NCBI GenBank assembly: GCA_038231495.1
Contig: JBBRLG010000008.1
Location: forward strand, 1-36,347
Length of the DNA: 36,347 bases
Reading direction: 5' to 3'
Source: JBBRLG01 sp038231495
GTDB taxonomy: Bacteria; Planctomycetota; Planctomycetia; Gemmatales; Gemmataceae
Under the pieces are notes generated by a model. That model was not told the origin of the DNA and searched no databases. It worked only from the letters and a program-made list of their open reading frames with translations. Shown here piece by piece: positions 31,775 to 36,347 of this stretch. Numbering within the stretch: the stretch's first letter is position 1; every line of letters starts with the position of its first letter. The position numbers were made by a program, and so were the translations under genes.

Positions 31775-33952
31775 CTACTTGATGAACAGCATCTCGCGGT
31801 ACGTCGGCAGCGGCCACAGGTCGTCGGCGACCATGCCTTCGAGCTTATCGCCCAGGCTGCGGACCGTCGCCATCGCCGGCAGCACGCCGTCGCGGAAGTG
31901 CTTGGCATGGGCCATCAGGTCGCTGCCGCCGTGGTGCTCCGTTTCGTGGTCCAGCTTGATAAGCGCCTTCTGGAAGTCGCCCAGCGTCGCGCTCAGCGAC
32001 TTGAGCAGGTCGGCCTGTGGCGAGTTGTCCACGCCCGCGGCCTTCGTCGCGTTCACCGCCATCGCCACTTCGCCCTGGTAACGGATCGCCGCCGGCACGA
32101 TCATCGTCTTGCCCATGAAGCTCGTCAACCGCGCCTCGACGTTTACCGTCTTGACGTAGTGCTCGCACAGGATCGCGAACCGGCTGTGCAGCTCGCGCTC
32201 GCTGTAGACGCGGTACTTCGTGAACAGCTCGATCGAGTCCTTGCGGATGATGACCGGCAAGGCGTCCACGCTGTTGCGCAGGTTGGGCAGGCCGCGCTTC
32301 TCGGCCTCCTGGTGCCACTCGGCTGTGTAGTTGTCGCCGCCGAACAGCACCTTCTTGCTTTCCTTAATGATGCCCGGCAGCAGATCCTGGATCGCCTTGT
32401 GGAAATCCTTGCCGCCGCTGACGGCCTTTTCCAGGTTGGTTGCGATGAAGTCGAGCGACTCGGCGACAATGGTGTTGAGGACCGTGTTGGGGCCGGCGAC
32501 CGACTGCGAAGCGCCCACGGCCCGGAACTCGAACTTGTTGCCGGTGAAAGCGAACGGGCTGGTGCGGTTGCGGTCGCCGGCGTCGCGCGGCAACTTGGGC
32601 AGCACCGACACGCCGATCTCCATGAAGCCGCCCTGCTTCGTCGTCTTGGCCGCGCCCTTTTCCAACTGGTCGATCACGTCTTGCAGCTGGTCGCCCAGGA
32701 AGATCGAGATGATCGCCGGCGGCGCTTCATTCGCACCGAGGCGGTGGTCGTTGGCCGCGCTGCTGACCGTGACGCGCAACAGCTCCGGGTACTTGGCCAC
32801 GCCGCGGATGACCGCGACGCAGAAAACGAGGAACTGGGCGTTGTCGTGCGGCGTGTCGCCGGGGTTGAGCAGGTTCTCGGCGGTGTCGGTGGACATCGAC
32901 CAGTTGTTGTGCTTGCCCGACCCGTTGATGCCCGCGAACGGCTTCTCGTGGAACAACGCCGCCAGGCCGTAGTTCGTCGCGGTCTTGCGGATGACCTCCA
33001 TCGTCAACATCTGGTGGTCGGTGGCCAGGTTCGAGTCTTCAAAGATCGGCGCGATCTCGTACTGGCTCGGTGCGACTTCGTTGTGCCGGGTCTTGACTGG
33101 CACGCCGAGTTTGAACAACTGCGCCTCGCAGTCGGCCATGCACGCCAGGACACGCTCCGGGATGTGGCCGAAGTACTGGTCTTCCAGTTCCTGACCCTTG
33201 GGCGGCGCCGCGCCGAAAAGCGTCCGGCCGCCGTTGATCAGGTCGGGCCGTTGGTAGTAGAAGTTCTTGTCGATCAGGAAGTATTCCTGCTCGGGGCCGA
33301 CGGTCGTGAAGACCTTGCGCGCCTCCTTGTTGCCGAACAGCTTCAAGATGCGCAACGCCTGGGTGGACAGCGCTTCCATCGAGCGCAAGAGCGGCGTCTT
33401 TTTGTCGAGCGCCTCGCCGGTCCAGCTGAGGAAGGCGGTCGGGATGACGAGCGTGGCGCCGTTGGGGCTTTCGAGGATGAACGCGGGGCTGGTCGGATCC
33501 CAGGCGGTGTAGCCGCGGGCCTCGAAGGTGGCGCGGATGCCGCCGGAGGGAAACGAGCTGGCGTCCGGCTCGCCGCGGACGAGTTCCTTGCCGCTGAATT
33601 CCAGCAGCGCCCGGCCATCGCCGGTCGGCTGCACGAAGCTGTCGTGCTTCTCGGCGGTCAGGCCGGTCATGGGCTGGAACAGGTGGGTGAAGTGCGTGGC
33701 GCCCTTCTCCATGGCCCAGTCTTTCATGGCGCTAGCGACGGCGTCGGCGATGGTCGCGTCGAGGACGGCGCCGAGTTTGATGGTCTTTTGCAGGGCCTTG
33801 AAGACCTGCTTGGGCAGGTGTTCGCGCTGGGCGGCCTCGTTGAAGACGTTGTTGCCGTACAGGTCCTTGAGGTGGGTTTTCTTGAAGTCAACCCGTTCGA
33901 GGAAGTGATCGGTGAGGGCGATGGCCTGGATGGCCGCTTCTCGACTTGTCAT
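31775..33952 (-). CDS. glnN: Glutamine synthetase type III
   Basis: This 725-residue enzyme makes glutamine from glutamate, ammonia and ATP. The length and sequence are those of GSIII, not GSI or GSII. Features include the long N-terminal domain (FNEAAQREHLPKQVFKALQK, THLFQPMTGLTAEKHDSF), ASSFPSGGIRATFEARGYTA, the glutamate-site VGPEQEYFLIDKN, RHNEVAPSQYEIAP and KPFAGINGSGKHNNWSMSTD. The C-terminal helical part includes RYQGEVAMAVNATKAAG. ATG at 33952 has AAGGAGGA five bases upstream. It would work with the nearby transporter and PII. A hairpin follows the gene. Confidence 0.95.
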   Translation of the reverse strand: MTSREAAIQAIALTDHFLERVDFKKTHLKDLYGNNVFNEAAQREHLPKQVFKALQKTIKLGAVLDATIADAVASAMKDWAMEKGATHFTHLFQPMTGLTAEKHDSFVQPTGDGRALLEFSGKELVRGEPDASSFPSGGIRATFEARGYTAWDPTSPAFILESPNGATLVIPTAFLSWTGEALDKKTPLLRSMEALSTQALRILKLFGNKEARKVFTTVGPEQEYFLIDKNFYYQRPDLINGGRTLFGAAPPKGQELEDQYFGHIPERVLACMADCEAQLFKLGVPVKTRHNEVAPSQYEIAPIFEDSNLATDHQMLTMEVIRKTATNYGLAALFHEKPFAGINGSGKHNNWSMSTDTAENLLNPGDTPHDNAQFLVFCVAVIRGVAKYPELLRVTVSSAANDHRLGANEAPPAIISIFLGDQLQDVIDQLEKGAAKTTKQGGFMEIGVSVLPKLPRDAGDRNRTSPFAFTGNKFEFRAVGASQSVAGPNTVLNTIVAESLDFIATNLEKAVSGGKDFHKAIQDLLPGIIKESKKVLFGGDNYTAEWHQEAEKRGLPNLRNSVDALPVIIRKDSIELFTKYRVYSERELHSRFAILCEHYVKTVNVEARLTSFMGKTMIVPAAIRYQGEVAMAVNATKAAGVDNSPQADLLKSLSATLGDFQKALIKLDHETEHHGGSDLMAHAKHFRDGVLPAMATVRSLGDKLEGMVADDLWPLPTYREMLFIK

Positions 33953-34160
33953 GCATCCTCCTTCGTGGTCTTTGGGTTATCGAAACCCGAGCGTGCGTTG
34001 AATAAGGAAACCTGGAATCCATTCCCGCGCGCAATCCGCCCCGACTCCTCGGTGCTCACGGGGGAGTTTCCGCGCTGCTACCTGTTAGACCGTTGTGGAG
34101 TCCGGCACGGGAGAGGCGCCGATCACCGAAGGCGGACATTAAACGTAAACGGAATTATCG

Positions 34161-34277
34161 GGTGGTGACTCCATCGAGCTTCCTGAGCTACAAATAGCCC
34201 GATTTTGCATGTAAACCGGCTGCCTAGATTGCCCTATCCTTCCATATTCCGCCAGGAAGCTCGATGGAGTCACCACC
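34161..34277. mobile_element. 117-bp MITE with 25-bp perfect terminal inverted repeats and 8-bp target duplication
   Basis: The ends 34161-34185 (starting GGTGGTGACTCCATCGAGCT) and 34253-34277 are exact reverse complements. The element is flanked on both sides by AATTATCG (34153-34160 and 34278-34285), an 8-bp target duplication. The 67-bp interior codes for nothing. Such a clean structure indicates a recent insertion moved by a transposase supplied elsewhere. It differs from the 195-bp MITE-like family in this window and shows no match to the IS3-type element next to it. The rest of 33953-34413 shows no gene. Confidence 0.88.
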
Positions 34278-34476
34278 AATTATCGTCTAACCTTACAGGC
34301 GTTCATGGCCGCCATCGGTTTCAACGACCTATTCGAGACTGGGAGTAACTTTACAAGGCAAAAGGCCGGGCGGCAATCGGTAATTGAAACGTCTCGGTGA
34401 GTTGTGGATCAGTTGGACTTCCCCATGAATGGTGGACACCCAGTTAAGGGTGTATACTCACCCTTGGAGGTCCATC

Positions 34477-34773
34477 ATGGCTCGAACGCGACGCACCTAC
34501 ACCCCCGAGTTCAAGACTGAGGCCGTCAAGCTCGTCACCGAGCAAGGCTACTCCGTCGCCGAGGCCGCACGCTCCCTCGGCCTCAGCGAGAACCTCATCC
34601 GCAACTGGAAGCAAGCCCTCCTCGACCAGGGCCAACACGCCTTCCCCGGCCGGGGCAAACTCCCACCCTTCGAGGAGGAGTTGCACCGCCTGCGCGCCGA
34701 CAATAAGCGGCTGCTGGCGGAGCGTGACATCCTAAAAAAAGCGGCGGCGTTCTTCGCCAGGGAGGCGCTATGA
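34477..34773 (+). CDS. IS3-family transposase OrfA
   Basis: This 98-residue DNA-binding subunit starts MARTRRTYTPEFKTEAVKLV. ATG at 34477 has GGAGG seven bases upstream. It contains the IS3 helix-turn-helix (GYSVAEAARSLGLSENLIRN, then WKQALLDQG) and a leucine-zipper end (ELHRLRADNKRLLAERDILK). An A7 run (34734-34740) followed by GC lies near the end. It is a typical slippery site for the -1 frameshift that fuses OrfA to OrfB, and orfB is indeed in the -1 frame. The orfA stop overlaps the orfB ATG (ATGA, 34770-34773). Confidence 0.88.
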   Translation: MARTRRTYTPEFKTEAVKLVTEQGYSVAEAARSLGLSENLIRNWKQALLDQGQHAFPGRGKLPPFEEELHRLRADNKRLLAERDILKKAAAFFAREAL

Positions 34774-35255
34774 CCTTCCGCTTCATCGAGGACGCCCGCG
34801 ACCAGTGGCCCGTGCGTCTGCTGTGTGAGACCCTCGAAGTCTCCACCGCCGGCTACTACGCTTAGCGGGTCGTCGGCTGGTCCCTGTCCGACCGGGCCGA
34901 GAGCCGACTGGTGGTCGATCCCCTGGAACCGGCGGTGCAGCGGCGCCTGCCCGGCGAGGGGCTGTTGACCCACTCCGACCTGGGCAGCCAATACGCCAGC
35001 GACCAGTACCAACGCCTCCTCGGGAAGCACGCCTTCACCTGCAGCATGAGCCGCCGGGACGACGGCTGGGACAATGACCCGATGGAGAGCTTCTACGCCT
35101 CGTTGAAGAAGGAGCTGGTGCTTGATGCCGACTTCGCCACCCGGGCAGAGGCGCGGGCGGCGATCGTCGAGTACATTGAGGTCTTCTACAACAACAAGCG
35201 CCGGCACTCGTCGCTGGGGTACGTCTCCCCGGCCGAGTATGAACAGTCCGAATAA
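34770..35255 (+). pseudogene. IS3-family transposase OrfB, internally deleted and interrupted by a stop
   Basis: The frame starts MTFRFIEDARDQWPVRLLCE and reaches STAGYYA, then a TAG at 34863. In the same frame it resumes as RVVGWSLSDRAESRLVVDPL, THSDLGSQYASDQYQRLLGK, MSRRDDGWDNDPMESFYASL and RRHSSLGYVSPAEYEQSE. Intact OrfB proteins have roughly 125 more residues between GYYAW and RRVVGWS, including the first catalytic Asp of the DDE triad (in a WVADITY-like motif). That part is missing here, while the second Asp (HSD) and the Glu (MESF) remain. The transposase cannot be active. Confidence 0.88.
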
Positions 35256-35441
35256 CCGTTAACCCCGTGTCCACTTTTCGTGGGGAACTCCACTCATTTA
35301 CGCGGTTTCCACGACTTCCTACTCACTTTCTCACGTGCTTGCACCTAAAACCGGAGGAGCAACTTGACAACTTCGGGCGATAGGCTTAGCGTCCATTCCG
35401 GGTCAGTGTAATGTCGCACCTGTCGTAATTGGGCCGGCAAC

Positions 35442-36347
35442 ATGGAGCGCCGAACAATCACTCTCCGCGGAGTTGTTCAGGGTGTCGGCCTTCGCCCATT
35501 CGTCTTCGGCCTCGCCTCGCGCTTCGACCTCCGCGGATTCGTCCAGAATCAGATGGGAAGCCTTCGTATCGAAGTGGAGGGCGAGACGGATTCCCTGGAA
35601 GGCTTCCTGACCGAGCTTGCCACCAAGCCGCCGCCGTTAGCACGGATCGACCACCTCGGCTGGGAACGGCAACAACCTAAAGGGGATTTGTCCTTCTGTA
35701 TTGAGCCTAGCGACGGCAGCGTGCGGAGTAACGGTGGGACCGTCAGGCCCCCACCCGTCTTTGTTTCTCCCGACGCCGCGACCTGCGGTGACTGCCTCCG
35801 CGAGTTGTTCGACGCGGGTGACAGACGCTACCGGTATCCCTTCTTGAACTGTACCAATTGTGGGCCGCGGTTGACGCTCATCACCGGTTCGCCGTACGAC
35901 CGCGACCGCACCACGATGGCCGCTTTCCCGATGTGCGCCGCCTGCCGCGCGGAGTACGACGACCCCGCCGACCGGCGTTTCCACGCCCAGCCGATCGCCT
36001 GTCCGGCCTGCGGGCCAAGACTTCAAGCCCTCAACGAGGGCGGCGACGTAATCGTCACCAACGACCCGCTCGCCTGCTTGATTGCCGTGCTGCGCGCCGG
36101 CGGGGTCGGCGCCCTCAAGGGCTTGGGCGGGTATCATCTCGTCTGCGATGCGCGCAATGAGTCGGCCGTCGCCCTCCTGCGGCACCGGAAAAACCGCGAC
36201 GAGAAGCCGTTCGCCGTCATGGTGCCCAACTTCAAGGCGGCCGATGCCCTGTGCGAAGTGTCGCCAGCCGAGAAGACCTTACTGCTCTCCCCCCGCCGCC
36301 CCATCGTTCTTCTCCGCGCTCGGCGCGGGGCGCCGGCCCCGGCAGGG
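35442..36347 (+). CDS. hypF: Carbamoyltransferase HypF, N-terminal part, cut by window edge
   Basis: HypF makes the thiocarbamoyl donor for the cyanide ligands of [NiFe]-hydrogenase. The visible 302 residues begin MERRTITLRGVVQGVGLRPF, an acylphosphatase domain (1-90). Two zinc fingers follow with Cys at 115, 118, 137, 140 and at 165, 168, 187, 190, the canonical CxxC-x18-CxxC spacing. A YrdC-like domain starts near 205 (GGVGALKGLGGYHLVCDARN, then RHRKNRDEKPFAVMV). The Kae1-like carbamoyltransferase part lies beyond the window. ATG at 35442 fits the family start. The upstream 149 bp show no gene, and the IS3 remnant lies directly before them. Other hydrogenase genes are expected to the right. 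Confidence 0.95.
   Translation, partial: MERRTITLRGVVQGVGLRPFVFGLASRFDLRGFVQNQMGSLRIEVEGETDSLEGFLTELATKPPPLARIDHLGWERQQPKGDLSFCIEPSDGSVRSNGGTVRPPPVFVSPDAATCGDCLRELFDAGDRRYRYPFLNCTNCGPRLTLITGSPYDRDRTTMAAFPMCAACRAEYDDPADRRFHAQPIACPACGPRLQALNEGGDVIVTNDPLACLIAVLRAGGVGALKGLGGYHLVCDARNESAVALLRHRKNRDEKPFAVMVPNFKAADALCEVSPAEKTLLLSPRRPIVLLRARRGAPAPAG

Larger units (their letters stand above)
34414..35292 (+). mobile_element. Defective IS3-family insertion sequence
   Basis: The ends are imperfect inverted repeats. The left starts TGGACTTCCCCATGAATGGT and the inverted right end starts TGGAGTTCCCCACGAAAAGT; both continue into GTGGACAC and GTTAA. Between them lie orfA and a deleted orfB. The 879-bp length is short for an IS3 element (usually about 1.2-1.5 kb), which matches the internal deletion. 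No target duplication is evident. Confidence 0.82.

Noticed and set aside
31736..34168. Long plus-strand open frame across glutamine synthetase
   Set aside because: It is antisense to glnN with no recognisable protein features, a known artefact of high-GC codon use.
34861..35074. Antisense short frames within the IS3 element
   Set aside because: Shadows of the orfB pseudogene in other frames.
1..36347. CRISPR array, rRNA genes or riboswitches
   Set aside because: No regularly spaced short direct repeats with spacers, no rRNA sequence and no recognisable riboswitch leader was seen on either strand.

Overview
The window looks like chromosomal DNA of a planctomycete, most likely a Gemmataceae relative. 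The DNA is GC-rich, a secreted protein carries the planctomycete TIGR03000-type N-terminal domain, and the accessory genes resemble those of Gemmata-like genomes. The assignment comes from protein character alone and was not checked by a search.

Region 1 (1-4947, minus strand) is a type I restriction-modification locus, hsdM-hsdS-hsdR, with overlapping genes. hsdR runs off the left edge and hsdM carries a one-base frameshift. Region 2 (about 5200-22700) is a phage-like integrative element. It holds small phage-type proteins, a ParB-methyltransferase split by an intein, a HARE-HTH protein, a Sak4-like ATPase, a primase-helicase, a sigma-like protein and, at its right edge, a large serine recombinase coupled to a DUF2924 protein and an HTH protein. 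A roughly 41-bp motif recurs upstream of three of its minus-strand transcription units. I see no capsid, portal, tail, large terminase or conjugation gene, so it may be a satellite, a degraded prophage or a cryptic element. Between its replication and recombination genes lies a broken pair: a QueC-like gene without its PP-loop and a truncated partner, apparently joined by one deletion and possibly a defence remnant.

Region 3 (22889-33952) is ordinary chromosome. A secreted multi-Ig protein is translationally coupled to a DUF3050 protein. Next come a nitrogen-assimilation set (ammonium transporter, PII protein, type III glutamine synthetase) and, between transporter and PII, an outer-membrane barrel protein and a secreted protein. 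The transporter would import ammonium, glutamine synthetase would fix it and PII would sense nitrogen and energy status. This PII has Phe in place of the uridylylated Tyr51.

Region 4 (34161-36347) holds a 117-bp miniature element with 25-bp perfect ends and an 8-bp target duplication, a defective IS3-family insertion sequence, and the start of hypF (hydrogenase maturation).

Two MITE-like families are visible. One has a copy with a clean 9-bp target duplication just behind amt and an older copy inside the phage-like element; the other is the 117-bp element. Three genes (hsdM, the methyltransferase, the HARE-HTH gene) are each out of frame by one base at a run of C or G, which suggests assembly indels as much as real mutations.
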